Assembly (NCBI GenBank): GCA_964567295.1
Contig: CAZMLU010000003.1
Span: 4,928-68,927, forward strand
Length of the DNA stretch: 64,000 nucleotides
From: SLJK01 sp964567295
GTDB taxonomy: Bacteria > Bacillota > Dethiobacteria > DTU022 > UBA8154
Direction of reading: 5' to 3'
Part shown: positions 1 through 8,479 of the stretch, in pieces
Numbering within the stretch: the stretch's first letter is position 1
Layout of the letters: each line of letters opens with the position of its first letter
The notes under the pieces: model-generated
Told to the model about the DNA's origin: nothing
The model's database searches: none
What the model saw: only the letters and a program-made list of their open reading frames with translations
Position numbers and translations under genes: made by a program

Positions 1-134
1 ACCAGCAATGATGTGATGGCGGCTCACTCCTTTCACTTTTTAAACGCTTCTAATAAATTGATTCCCGCCAAGAAAGAACGTTTAAAAAACAACGCTTATA
101 ACCCCGCTCGTTACTGTAAGATCAATGAAACCTC
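1..134. other. Left-edge non-coding stretch
   Basis: No ORF, RNA or clear hairpin is visible. It lies downstream of the last gene of the minus-strand molybdenum hydroxylase operon, so that operon may end here or continue beyond the window edge. Confidence 0.4.
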
Positions 135-1127
135 TCATAATAAGTTGCCTGCCTCTTGCAGCTTCTCTATTACCTTTTCCTGAGTTAGGGGGAGCTCGTA
201 AATCCTTACTCCGGTAGCATTGTAGAAAGCATTCAGTATGGCCGGGGCGGTGGGAATCAATGCTGGCTCTCCTACCCCCTTGGCCCCGAAAGGCCCCGTC
301 GGTTCGTGATCTTCAACAATCACGGGATAGACTCGAGGCACATCCTTGGAGGTGGATATCAAGTAGCGTGAAAGGTTGGCGTTCTGTATGATGCCCTCTT
401 TTACCTCTAACTCTTCTAAAAGAGCAAAACTGCAGCCCATGATAGAACCGCCTTCAATTTGCCCTTCAACCTGCTCGGGATTTATAGCTTTTCCTACATC
501 ATGCACCGCGACCACTTTTAAAACGTTCACCTCGCCGGTTTCCGTATCTACTTCGATCTCCACGACCTGGGTGGCAAATGCATAAGTGGCATAAGGAGTT
601 CCTTCCATATTCTCAGGGTTAAGAGAGGTTATTTGGGGGTTGAAATAGCCGCTGCCCACGACTAAAATGCCTCTATTAGAACACTCTTGCAGCAGCTCAA
701 CCATAGTTACCGCATTTTCCGGAGCTTCTTTCAAAAAGGCATGTTCTGCTTCTATACTTACCTCTTCTTCCTCTGCACCTAACATGCTGCTGGCTACCCG
801 GAGCAAAGTTTTCTTGGCCATTTCCGCTGCTTTTTGACAGGCATTGCCGGAAACATAGGTCTGCCGGCTGGCAGACGTAGCCCCGCTCTCAGGCGTTACT
901 CCCGTATCCGCAGCGGTGACCTTCACTTTTTCGAAATTTAGGCCCAGGGTTTCCGCCACGATCTGGGCCAGCACCGTGCTGGAACCCTGGCCAATATCTG
1001 CACAACCAGTAAGAACTGTGGCAGAAAGATCATGATGAACCTCTACAAAGGCTGCGGCAGGATTAGGTAATCCGGTATTGCCGATACCGAACCACATACT
1101 GCCCACACCTGTACCCTTTTTTTTCAT
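135..1127 (-). CDS. ndhM: Molybdenum hydroxylase, medium molybdopterin subunit (NdhM-like)
   Basis: C-terminal half of a xanthine-dehydrogenase-family molybdopterin subunit, encoded as its own 330-residue protein. Visible motifs are GCADIGQGSST, SASRQTYVSGNA and, near the C-terminus, GAKGVGEPALIPTAP, whose Glu is the family's catalytic base at the Mo centre. It overlaps the preceding large-subunit gene by 4 nt (ATGA), so translation is probably coupled; AAGGGG lies about 11 nt upstream of the ATG. Most homologues fuse this half to the preceding one (about 750 residues). The 425 + 330 split and the F-S-L-M gene order match the four-subunit nicotinate dehydrogenase of Eubacterium barkeri. The substrate here is inferred, and could be another heterocycle or purine. 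Confidence 0.85.
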   Translation of the reverse strand: MKKKGTGVGSMWFGIGNTGLPNPAAAFVEVHHDLSATVLTGCADIGQGSSTVLAQIVAETLGLNFEKVKVTAADTGVTPESGATSASRQTYVSGNACQKAAEMAKKTLLRVASSMLGAEEEEVSIEAEHAFLKEAPENAVTMVELLQECSNRGILVVGSGYFNPQITSLNPENMEGTPYATYAFATQVVEIEVDTETGEVNVLKVVAVHDVGKAINPEQVEGQIEGGSIMGCSFALLEELEVKEGIIQNANLSRYLISTSKDVPRVYPVIVEDHEPTGPFGAKGVGEPALIPTAPAILNAFYNATGVRIYELPLTQEKVIEKLQEAGNLL

Positions 1128-2401
1128 ATATTATTCTTCCCCTTATCTCCCCATATCTCAGCTTGCTTTTCCCTGGCTATTTGGATCGTGCTGGAAATAC
1201 CCACACTATGAGCCAGCTCTTGATTGGTGGCTGTTTTCGAACCTACCTGCAGCGCATTCAGTAAGCGTATCTCAAAAGGATCCAGGCCCACCTCTTCCGC
1301 GAGGAGATCCATCTGGCTTTCATGAGCCACAGCTACCTGCGGCACTCCAAATCCACGCATGGCTCCGGCCATTGGGTTATTGGTATAGACCAGATAGCCT
1401 ATAACCCGCACATTAGGTATTTCATAGGGCCCCGTGGCATGAACTACCCCCCTGGTAAGAACAGCGGGGCCGTAAGAGGCGTAAGCACCGGTATCCAAAA
1501 CGAGCTCGGCATCCAAAGCAAGTATTTTCCCGCTGCGGGTTGCTCCCGTTTTATATTTCATGTAAAAGGGATGGCGCTTTGAGGAAGTGTACATGGTTTC
1601 TTCAAAGGTATGGTTGATTTTTACAGGTCTCCTGGTGTGATAGCTCAAAAGAGCTGCATGGCACTGGGAGCTTATATCTAGTTTTCCTCCGAACCCGCCC
1701 CCCGTTATGGTCTGGATACCCCTTACACGGCTCTGGGGAAGATTTAAAACTCTGCTCACTTCTTTTCGATCATGGTGTATATTCTGAGTGGCAGACCAAA
1801 AGGACATTACCTCATTTTGATAACTGGCGATAGATACCTGGGGCTCTAAAAAAGCATGGGCTACAAAACCTGTTTTATAGCTTTTCTCGATGATTACCTC
1901 GCACTCAGGGAATGCTTTTTCAACATCATTCTTGATGAGTTTTTTCATGCCCGCAATATTGGAGCTGCCGTGTAAAGGAGGAGCGTTTTCCTCCATAGCT
2001 TGCATGGGGTCGGTTACCGTGGGCAACTCCTCTACGCGGACTTCCACTAAGTCAGCAGCAGCTTCAGCAATCTCCTTGCTTTCCGCAGCAATAAGACATA
2101 GGGGATCCTGGTATCGGAAAATCTTATCTTCAACAAGCACCGGCTCATCTTTAAAGATGATCCCCACCCGGTTTTGACCGGGAATATCCTTAGCAGTAAC
2201 AATCTTTACTACACCGGGCAGTTCTCTCGCCTTCTCCACGTTGATGCTTTTAATTATTGCATGAGCAACCCGGCTTCTAACAGCTTTTCCATAAAGCATT
2301 CCTTCCCAGTGCAGATCGTTACCAAAAGCAGCCCTTCCGCATACTTTATCAGGACCATCGCGCTTTAAAAGGTTTTTTCCTACCTGGTGACAGTTATTCA
2401 T
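1124..2401 (-). CDS. ndhL: Molybdenum hydroxylase, large molybdopterin subunit (NdhL-like)
   Basis: N-terminal half of the molybdopterin subunit, 425 residues. It begins with the aldehyde-oxidase a/b hammerhead region (VCGRAAFGNDLHW, KAVRSRVAHA). It then carries the Mo-pterin contacts QTITGGGFGGKLD and AMRGFGVPQVAVAHESQMD. The reading frame ends in TGA directly before an A8 run, and the next gene starts on the same bases. The stop precedes the homopolymer, so a simple slip in the A-run would not rejoin the halves. Its start overlaps the FeS-subunit gene by 8 nt. Together with NdhM it should form the hydroxylating centre in the cytoplasm. In the E. barkeri enzyme this centre carries labile selenium; whether selenium is used here cannot be read from sequence. 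Confidence 0.85.
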   Translation of the reverse strand: MNNCHQVGKNLLKRDGPDKVCGRAAFGNDLHWEGMLYGKAVRSRVAHAIIKSINVEKARELPGVVKIVTAKDIPGQNRVGIIFKDEPVLVEDKIFRYQDPLCLIAAESKEIAEAAADLVEVRVEELPTVTDPMQAMEENAPPLHGSSNIAGMKKLIKNDVEKAFPECEVIIEKSYKTGFVAHAFLEPQVSIASYQNEVMSFWSATQNIHHDRKEVSRVLNLPQSRVRGIQTITGGGFGGKLDISSQCHAALLSYHTRRPVKINHTFEETMYTSSKRHPFYMKYKTGATRSGKILALDAELVLDTGAYASYGPAVLTRGVVHATGPYEIPNVRVIGYLVYTNNPMAGAMRGFGVPQVAVAHESQMDLLAEEVGLDPFEIRLLNALQVGSKTATNQELAHSVGISSTIQIAREKQAEIWGDKGKNNI

Positions 2402-2888
2402 GCTCCTGTCCCTGCCTTTTGTGGCTGGCAGCTTCTTGTACCGCCTCTATGATTTTTTGATACCCTGTGCACCTGCAGATATTACCCGAGAGGGACGTCT
2501 TTATTTCCTCCTCGGAAGGGTCCTGGTTCTCATCGAGCAATACTTTCGCGGACAAAATCATTCCTGGAAGACAAAATCCGCATTGCACCGCTCCGGTGTT
2601 GAGAAAAGCCTCCTGGAGGGGATGAAGGTTATCGCCTTCCCCGCTGAGTCCTTCAATGGTCATGATGCGGCTCCCGTCAGCCTGGGGCGCTAATACCAGG
2701 CAGGAATTTACAGTCTCGCCGTCCATTACAACCGTGCAAACACCGCATTCCCCTTCGCCGCAACCCTCTTTCAGGCCTGTTAACTTAAAATCATTTCGCA
2801 GCAGGTCAAGCAAGCTCCTGTTTGCCCTGGAAATTACGCTGACTTGTCTGCCATTCAACTCAAACGATATATAAACTTCATGCCCCAT
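2394..2888 (-). CDS. ndhS: Molybdenum hydroxylase, small [2Fe-2S] subunit (NdhS-like)
   Basis: 164-residue iron-sulfur subunit that carries electrons from the Mo centre to FAD. An N-terminal plant-ferredoxin-type [2Fe-2S] domain shows GCGEGECGVCTVVMDG followed by SCL. The C-terminal helical [2Fe-2S] domain shows QCGFCLPGM and ICRCTGYQKI. All eight expected cysteines are present, so the subunit looks intact. The ATG follows GAGGGGCGG. The gene sits between the FAD subunit (19-nt gap) and the large Mo subunit (8-nt overlap), so it belongs to one operon. The length is close to other xanthine-dehydrogenase-type small subunits. Confidence 0.92.
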   Translation of the reverse strand: MGHEVYISFELNGRQVSVISRANRSLLDLLRNDFKLTGLKEGCGEGECGVCTVVMDGETVNSCLVLAPQADGSRIMTIEGLSGEGDNLHPLQEAFLNTGAVQCGFCLPGMILSAKVLLDENQDPSEEEIKTSLSGNICRCTGYQKIIEAVQEAASHKRQGQEHE

Positions 2889-2907
2889 TGTACCGCCCCT
2901 CTATCAT

Positions 2908-3786
2908 TCATTGATTAAGATAAACCATGGCCCTACTCAGGGCTCTCCTGGCCACCCCTTTAATACTTTCTCTCTTAAACGGTGCCGATTTCCTATCTCC
3001 CAGGGTCCCGGCAACCGTATTAGATAATATTTCCAAGGTATTCTGTATAACAACTTCGCTGAGTTCCTTGCCCTTTAAGTACTCTTCTGCCTCCCGGTCT
3101 CTAAAGGGATTTTCGCCTACTGCCCCCAAAGATATTCGCGCCTCCTGTAAGGAAGAAGAATCCTGACTACTGCTCAAGAAAACAGCCACACTCAGCCTGG
3201 CTATGCTTAGGGCTCTGCGCCTCCCCAGTTTTTCAAATTCTGTTACATCTCTCGCTCCCGGGCTCTTAAAGTATAAAGCGGTAAGGATCTCATCCTTTCT
3301 CAAGGCCGTTCTATTAATACCAAGTAGAAAATCCTCCAGGGGCAGCTCTCTTTCTCCGTGCAGACTACTTAAGACTACCCCGGCTTCCAGAACCATTAAC
3401 GGGGGAACCGAGTCCGCCGCCGGCGACGCGGTGACCAGGTTCCCCCCGATGGTACTGCTGTTTCTGATCTGCGGAGAACCCATTTCAGCGCAAGCACCGG
3501 CCAGGGCTCTTGCTTTTCTCTGCAGCAGGCCGGATTTCTGCAAGGTAGCAAAACTGGTAGCAGCTCCGATCCTAATATGTCCCTGCCTCTCCTTGATATA
3601 ATTAAGCTCCGCTATCTTTTTTAGATCAACAACCCGGACAGGCTTAAGCTCCTCTTTCTTCATACTTAACAGCAGATCGGTACCCCCGGCCAGTAGGACG
3701 GTATCCTCGCGGCCGTCTCCAACCAGTTCCAGAGCTTCTGCCAGAGTTTGTGGTGCGCAGTATTCAAAGTCACTTTTTAAAAACAT
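2908..3786 (-). CDS. ndhF: Molybdenum hydroxylase, FAD subunit (NdhF-like)
   Basis: 292-residue CoxM/XdhB-type FAD-binding subunit. The PCMH-type FAD domain shows LLAGGTDLLLSMK near residue 33 and RNSSTIGGNLVTASPAAD near residue 108, the two loops that hold FAD in this family. The C-terminal CO-dehydrogenase flavoprotein domain follows (FEKLGRRRALSIARLSVAV). It would pass electrons from the FeS subunit to NAD(P)+ or another acceptor. It is the first gene of the F-S-L-M set and lies about 50 nt after dctM, so transporter and enzyme are probably co-transcribed. Confidence 0.9.
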   Translation of the reverse strand: MFLKSDFEYCAPQTLAEALELVGDGREDTVLLAGGTDLLLSMKKEELKPVRVVDLKKIAELNYIKERQGHIRIGAATSFATLQKSGLLQRKARALAGACAEMGSPQIRNSSTIGGNLVTASPAADSVPPLMVLEAGVVLSSLHGERELPLEDFLLGINRTALRKDEILTALYFKSPGARDVTEFEKLGRRRALSIARLSVAVFLSSSQDSSSLQEARISLGAVGENPFRDREAEEYLKGKELSEVVIQNTLEILSNTVAGTLGDRKSAPFKRESIKGVARRALSRAMVYLNQ

Positions 3787-3836
3787 GGCCGTCTACTCCC
3801 TGTAAAGAGTATTCCTCCTATCGCTTTGCACTAAGC

Positions 3837-5135
3837 TTACATCATACGGGGCAGATATAAGGCGATTTCCGGAAAAATGATGATCAAAGCCACCACGATA
3901 AAGACAGGAATCACAAAGGGCAAAGCCCCGATGAATATTTCATCCAGTTCAACCTTCGTGGTCCCGGCAATAGTATAGAGGTTCAGCCCCATGGGAGGGG
4001 TGATCAATCCCACCTGCATCATCATCACGCAAATAACCCCAAAGAAAATGGGATCAAAACCTAACTCCATGATAACCGGGAAAACCACCGGAAGTGTCAA
4101 AACCATCATAGAAACAGCATCAATGAACATGCCCAGTAACAGAAATACTAAGAGGATTATAATCAGAATCACATATCCGGAAACATCAAGTTCCGCCACA
4201 CTCCTGGCCAGTACTGTCGGTATGGTTGAAAGAGCGAGAAAATAGGTAAAGACCGTAGCACCGGCTACCAGGAAAAGAACCATAGTTGCTACCTTAACCG
4301 TCTCCCGCAAAGCTGTAAAAAGATTGCTTAAATTCAGCTTCCTTTTGACCAGGGCCACCAGGAGCAACAGGGTAGCTCCTATCGCTCCAGCCTCGTTCGG
4401 GCTAAACCAACCCCGGTATATACCCCCCATTACCACAATAAATACTGCAAGGATTTCCCACACCCCTGCAAGAGAATATATCCTCTCCTTCCAACTCACC
4501 TTTTCAGTGACAGGAGGAGCCAGGGAAGGGTTTCGTAACACCATAAGCACCACAATGCCTATAAAAACAGCAGCCAGAATGATGCCCGGCAGGATGCCGG
4601 CGATAAGCAGCCTTCCAATGGACTGTTCCGTGAGCATGCCGTATACCACAAACCCTATACTGGGAGGAATCAAAAATCCCAGGGTGCCTCCAGCGGCAAT
4701 CGTTCCTGTAGAAAGCCGGGGAGCGTAATTATAACGTTCCATTTCGGGATAGGCGATAGTACCCATAGCAGCGGAGGTGGCCACCGATGACCCGGAGACC
4801 GCTGAGAAGGCTCCACAAGCGGCAATAGTTGCTGCCCCCAGACCTCCCGGAAGCCAGCGAAGCCATTTCTCAAAAGTATTGTAGAGGGTACCTATCATAC
4901 CGCTGCTGGCTGCGAAACTACCCATTATAATAAATAACGGAATAACCATGTACGGGTAATGACTGGCAACTTCGAAAATGGTCCTTGCTGTCACAGGTAA
5001 TGCTGCCCCGAGAGAAGCAATCTGCCAGATCCCCACCACCCCCACCAGGATTAAAGCAAGGGCAATAGGCATACCTAAGAATAACAGCAGAAAAACAGCG
5101 ATCACTCCGATAATGCCGATAACAATGGGACTCAA
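3837..5135 (-). CDS. dctM: TRAP transporter large permease, DctM type
   Basis: 432-residue, very hydrophobic DctM/SiaM-type subunit with about 12 membrane segments. Family signatures include GTLGFLIPPSIGFVVYGMLTEQSIGRL and its second-repeat counterpart QVGLITPPMGLNLYTIAG. It imports an organic acid using an ion gradient. The start is TTG, overlapping the dctQ stop by 4 nt (TTGA), with AAGGAGGGG just upstream. The next gene downstream is the molybdenum hydroxylase FAD subunit, which suggests that the imported acid is the hydroxylase substrate or a relative. [Motifs are quoted in part; full membrane topology was judged by eye.]. Confidence 0.93.
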   Translation of the reverse strand: MSPIVIGIIGVIAVFLLLFLGMPIALALILVGVVGIWQIASLGAALPVTARTIFEVASHYPYMVIPLFIIMGSFAASSGMIGTLYNTFEKWLRWLPGGLGAATIAACGAFSAVSGSSVATSAAMGTIAYPEMERYNYAPRLSTGTIAAGGTLGFLIPPSIGFVVYGMLTEQSIGRLLIAGILPGIILAAVFIGIVVLMVLRNPSLAPPVTEKVSWKERIYSLAGVWEILAVFIVVMGGIYRGWFSPNEAGAIGATLLLLVALVKRKLNLSNLFTALRETVKVATMVLFLVAGATVFTYFLALSTIPTVLARSVAELDVSGYVILIIILLVFLLLGMFIDAVSMMVLTLPVVFPVIMELGFDPIFFGVICVMMMQVGLITPPMGLNLYTIAGTTKVELDEIFIGALPFVIPVFIVVALIIIFPEIALYLPRMM

Positions 5136-5659
5136 GTGATCCCCTCCTTACCTGGCTGTTTCTGGTATTTTCCGGGGAAAAGCCTGGCTATAGCAGTACA
5201 GAAATCTACTATAAGTTCCAGCAGAAGCAGGAAGATGCTTACAGGAACCAGGAGCCTAAAGGGAAATTGAGCGATTCTTAACACATCTGACGTTATTCCA
5301 CCGTATGCAAAGGCTGCCTGCCAACTTATCCAAACTATGACAGCTGCTACAATAATACTAAGCAGGTACATGATCGCCTCCAGCAATGCTTGTACCTTAT
5401 CAGGAAATTTTGAAACGAGCAAAGTAACTCTGGGATGCCCTTTTTCTTGTTGGGTATAAGCTATGCCTAATAGTATAACAACGGACAACATATAGCTCGA
5501 AAGCTCTACCGCACCTGGTATAGGAAAGCCCAAAAAGGAGCGCCCTATAACAGCAACTGCGGTAAGCAACATCATGGGGAGTAACGCTAACATGCCTGCA
5601 GAACAGGCGTAGTAAGTTAAGCGCTGTATGACTATCTTTGCTTTGGTTAGCCCCTCCAT
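5132..5659 (-). CDS. dctQ: TRAP transporter small permease, DctQ type
   Basis: Small TRAP membrane subunit of about 175 residues with four predicted membrane helices. It includes the family-typical stretch RSFLGFPIPGAVELSSYMLS and the following helix with YTQQEKGHPRVTLL. An upstream in-frame TTG at 5701 is possible, but the ATG at 5659 has AAAGGA about 10 nt before it and aligns better with family N-termini, so I chose it. Its stop overlaps the start of dctM. DctQ forms the membrane complex with DctM and receives substrate from DctP. Confidence 0.88.
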   Translation of the reverse strand: MEGLTKAKIVIQRLTYYACSAGMLALLPMMLLTAVAVIGRSFLGFPIPGAVELSSYMLSVVILLGIAYTQQEKGHPRVTLLVSKFPDKVQALLEAIMYLLSIIVAAVIVWISWQAAFAYGGITSDVLRIAQFPFRLLVPVSIFLLLLELIVDFCTAIARLFPGKYQKQPGKEGIT

Positions 5660-5765
5660 TAGTACTCTATCCTTTCTTGCTTCTATATTATTCCCCTGCA
5701 ATCAACACTCTCCCACTTGCACCTGCTCACTTCTCCTCTTCTTCTCCTCTTCTGGCTATACTCTT

Positions 5766-6893
5766 CTACCTGTACTCTTCTACGTCATCTTCCCATTCCT
5801 CGGGAAAAGAGGGGAAATCTACATCATGCTTATCGAGTTCTGCTTTATAAATGAGCAGAGCTTCCCTGGCCGGCAGCCCGTTTCCTTCTAAGTCTTCCAC
5901 CCAGTCTTTCACTACATCTTCGGTGAAGCGTTCGTGCCAGCGCTCTGCTTCATCGTCTGCCAGCTGCTCGAATTCAACATCTGCACCCAATTCTTCCATG
6001 ATCTCTTCAATGGCGCATTCACTTAATCCCTCAGTAAGCGCATAAGGGTTTTTACCAACTTCTTCAACCACGGACTGCAAATCCTCCGGCAGCGTATCCC
6101 AGGTATTCTGATTCATGACCACACCTTCGGTTACACAACCAAAATCAGCGACAACAGCGTAGTCTGCAACTTCATAGAGAGAAAAGGCTTGGATCAACTG
6201 CGGGCAGGTAACAATTCCGTCTATATCCCCTGTCTCCATCTGCATATAAACATCTCCCAGGGGCATAAATACAGGTTCTGCCCCCAAAGCAGAGATCATA
6301 TACGTTTGCAAACCTCCGGGAGATCTCAGCCTCATACCTTCCAGGTCTTCTGTAGTATGCACCGGCTCCGTAGTCCAAATAAAAGAAGAAACACAACCGT
6401 TCAAATGTAATACTTTTACGTTTTCCTCTTCAAAATCCTGGTAGAGAATGCGGTCATACATAGCATTGCCTACCTCTGCGGCCACATCTTTACCTCTGAC
6501 AGCTGCAGGCATAGAAAGAACATCACTGAGAGGAAACCGGTCTGGTGTCCAAGTAGCTGTAAAGTAACCGAAGTCTGACATCCCATCAGCTACGATATCA
6601 TAATGTTCTTCGCCCGCACCCAGGGCCCCTCCATAATAGGTAGAATAGGAAATACGACCATCACTCCGTTCCACCAATTCCTCCAGCATGGGGTCCCAAA
6701 CGTTTCTGCTCTCCCGTCCTTCAGGAGGATGCCATGTACTAAAACTCAACTCTACCTCTTCCTCAACCTCCGCTTCCTCCGGATCTGCTGGATCTGCAGG
6801 ATCCTCCACTGCTGTATCGCAACCCACAAAGGTAACGACCAGCAACATTATCAAGAAAAATCCCATCATTGTTTTGAATACGTACTTACTCAT
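5766..6893 (-). CDS. dctP: TRAP transporter substrate-binding lipoprotein, DctP type
   Basis: 375-residue extracytoplasmic solute receptor. A lipoprotein signal peptide ends at VTFVGC, so Cys25 is probably lipidated and the protein tethered outside the membrane. An acidic linker rich in Asp, Glu and Pro follows. The DctP fold is recognised from LSFSTWHPPEGRESR, the DLEGMRLRSPGG region (usual place of the carboxylate-binding Arg) and GDIDGIVTCPQLIQ. The mature protein is strikingly acidic, which fits exposure to a salty or alkaline outside, but this is inference. The start follows AAGGAGG. The ligand is unknown; a carboxylate is expected from the family. Confidence 0.9.
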   Translation of the reverse strand: MSKYVFKTMMGFFLIMLLVVTFVGCDTAVEDPADPADPEEAEVEEEVELSFSTWHPPEGRESRNVWDPMLEELVERSDGRISYSTYYGGALGAGEEHYDIVADGMSDFGYFTATWTPDRFPLSDVLSMPAAVRGKDVAAEVGNAMYDRILYQDFEEENVKVLHLNGCVSSFIWTTEPVHTTEDLEGMRLRSPGGLQTYMISALGAEPVFMPLGDVYMQMETGDIDGIVTCPQLIQAFSLYEVADYAVVADFGCVTEGVVMNQNTWDTLPEDLQSVVEEVGKNPYALTEGLSECAIEEIMEELGADVEFEQLADDEAERWHERFTEDVVKDWVEDLEGNGLPAREALLIYKAELDKHDVDFPSFPEEWEDDVEEYR

Positions 6894-6910
6894 GATTGAC
6901 CTCCTTCTTA

Positions 6911-6943
6911 GTGATTTATTTTAATAAACTGGCTTATAAAAGC
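6911..6943 (-). promoter_or_regulatory. Possible operator plus weak hairpin before dctP
   Basis: Between the MMSDH-like gene and dctP there is a 6-bp stem (TGGCTT/AAGCCA, 6928-6943). Next to it is an AT-rich near-palindrome, GTTTATTAAAATAAATC on the minus strand (6911-6927). The latter resembles the repeated motif upstream of iclR (reverse complement GGTTCATTAAATAAACC), with one inserted base. It may be a second binding site for the IclR protein. Eye-level similarity only. Confidence 0.3.
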
Positions 6944-6949
6944 CATTTA

Positions 6950-8431
6950 TTACCAGCGTATACAAACCGTCTTTTCATCCATGAACATTTTCATAGAAGC
7001 CATTCTTGACTTGGCAGTGCCCACAAAAGAATCTCGCCTGGAACCCAGCGGAAAGAAGGCAAAGGGCTGGGCTACCCCCACGTTTACCCCTATGTTACCA
7101 ACATTCGTCTCACGCGCAAACTGCCGCGCATATTTACCGCTACCCGTAAGTATGCAGGCTGAGTGGCCCAGGTAGGTCTTGGTGTTAATCCATTCGATAG
7201 ACTGGTCCAGGCTTTCGCCCCTGATAAGAGAAGCTACAGGGCCAAAAGCTTCCTCCTTGGCGGTGGACATATCCACATGGGCATCCTCTAAGATGGTAGG
7301 TCCCAGGAAATAACCATCTTCATAGTTTTCCACCTTCGGGGATCTGCCATCCAGGACTAGTTTGGATCCTTCGGAGAGGGCGCGATCGATCCACTCCAGG
7401 ACTTTTTCCTTGCCGCCCTGGGTAGTCATGGGGCCGAGTTCGGTTTCCCGGTCCAGGCCGTAGCCTAGTTTTACGCTTTGTGCAGCCTCCTTGAGCTTGC
7501 TTTTCAGTTCCTCGTAGATATCACCAACAACAACAATATTGTCAACTCCCAGGCAGCGCTGCCCGCCCATACCAAAACAGGCCCGAAGCAGCCACTGTGC
7601 ACCATCCTCCAGATTGGCATCGGGCATTATAACTACGTGATTCTTGCCGTTGCCATTGATGGAAGAAGTTTTGCGCTGCTGACCACAGAGCTCGAAAAGT
7701 TCATGCCCTACCTTATTCGAGCCGATAAAGCCCACACCCTTTATTTTCGGTTGGGATAATATTTCTTTATTAATATTTCTGCCCCCATGTACCATGTTGA
7801 TGACCCCGTCCGGGAAGCCGGTCTCCTGGGCTACCCGGCAAATGTACTCAGCCGCCACCGGGGCCTGGCTGCTGGGGCTGATAACTACCGTGCAACCTGC
7901 CGCAAGGGCATAGGGGACGAAAGAGGACCAGGAGTGCATGGGTATATTGCCTGGATTGACGATAAGAAAGGCACCTAACGGTTCCCAGGTTAGATACTGG
8001 TCAATGCCTCTCGCCAGCTGCATCATGTGTTCGTTCTGTTTGGTCAAACCGTAGATAGCAGAACAAGCCGACTCAATGTTTTCAATAACCCTGCGCACTG
8101 AACCCTCTGATTCACCCATGGTTCTACCGTGATCCTGGGTCAGCACCCTGCACAATTCATCAAAGCGTTCTTCAAATTTGGCACGCATATCGAAAAGAAG
8201 AGCCGCCCTATCACGCATGGGAACGTCACGCCACTTCAGGAAAGCTTCGTGAGCGGCATCGATGGCAGCATGGGCTTCCTCTACCGTTGCCGCTGGAAAT
8301 TCTGAAATCACCTCACCCGTAGCAGGGTTGGTATTCTGCCTGACAGAAGTAGAGGTAGAGTCAACCCACTTGCCCCCTATAAGAATCTTCTGTAACCCGT
8401 AGTGCTTCTTTACTTCCGGCAGTAATGACAT
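6950..8431 (-). CDS. Aldehyde dehydrogenase, methylmalonate-semialdehyde dehydrogenase (MmsA/IolA)-like
   Basis: 493-residue aldehyde dehydrogenase. Visible are the NAD-site region FLIVNPGNIPMHSWSSF, GFIGSNKVGHELFE, and the catalytic Cys in FGMGGQRCLG. Where ordinary aldehyde dehydrogenases have a catalytic Glu (ELGGK), this one has GNGKNHVV, as in the CoA-acylating MMSDH group. It would oxidise a beta-oxo acid semialdehyde to an acyl-CoA with loss of CO2 and reduction of NAD+. It sits between a 3-hydroxyisobutyrate-dehydrogenase homologue and the TRAP genes. The true substrate is unknown; methylmalonate semialdehyde, malonate semialdehyde and 2-formylglutarate are all chemically reasonable. 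Confidence 0.85.
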   Translation of the reverse strand: MSLLPEVKKHYGLQKILIGGKWVDSTSTSVRQNTNPATGEVISEFPAATVEEAHAAIDAAHEAFLKWRDVPMRDRAALLFDMRAKFEERFDELCRVLTQDHGRTMGESEGSVRRVIENIESACSAIYGLTKQNEHMMQLARGIDQYLTWEPLGAFLIVNPGNIPMHSWSSFVPYALAAGCTVVISPSSQAPVAAEYICRVAQETGFPDGVINMVHGGRNINKEILSQPKIKGVGFIGSNKVGHELFELCGQQRKTSSINGNGKNHVVIMPDANLEDGAQWLLRACFGMGGQRCLGVDNIVVVGDIYEELKSKLKEAAQSVKLGYGLDRETELGPMTTQGGKEKVLEWIDRALSEGSKLVLDGRSPKVENYEDGYFLGPTILEDAHVDMSTAKEEAFGPVASLIRGESLDQSIEWINTKTYLGHSACILTGSGKYARQFARETNVGNIGVNVGVAQPFAFFPLGSRRDSFVGTAKSRMASMKMFMDEKTVCIRW

Positions 8432-8479
8432 TTCTGGTTATACCCCTTTCCAAAATAGATTTAGAGACATTACTCTTTT

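Noticed and set aside
1120..1136. Frameshift in the molybdopterin subunit at the A8 run
   Set aside because: The TGA stop lies before the A-run, the second gene has its own ribosome site and ATGA overlap, and the split matches a known natural four-subunit enzyme.
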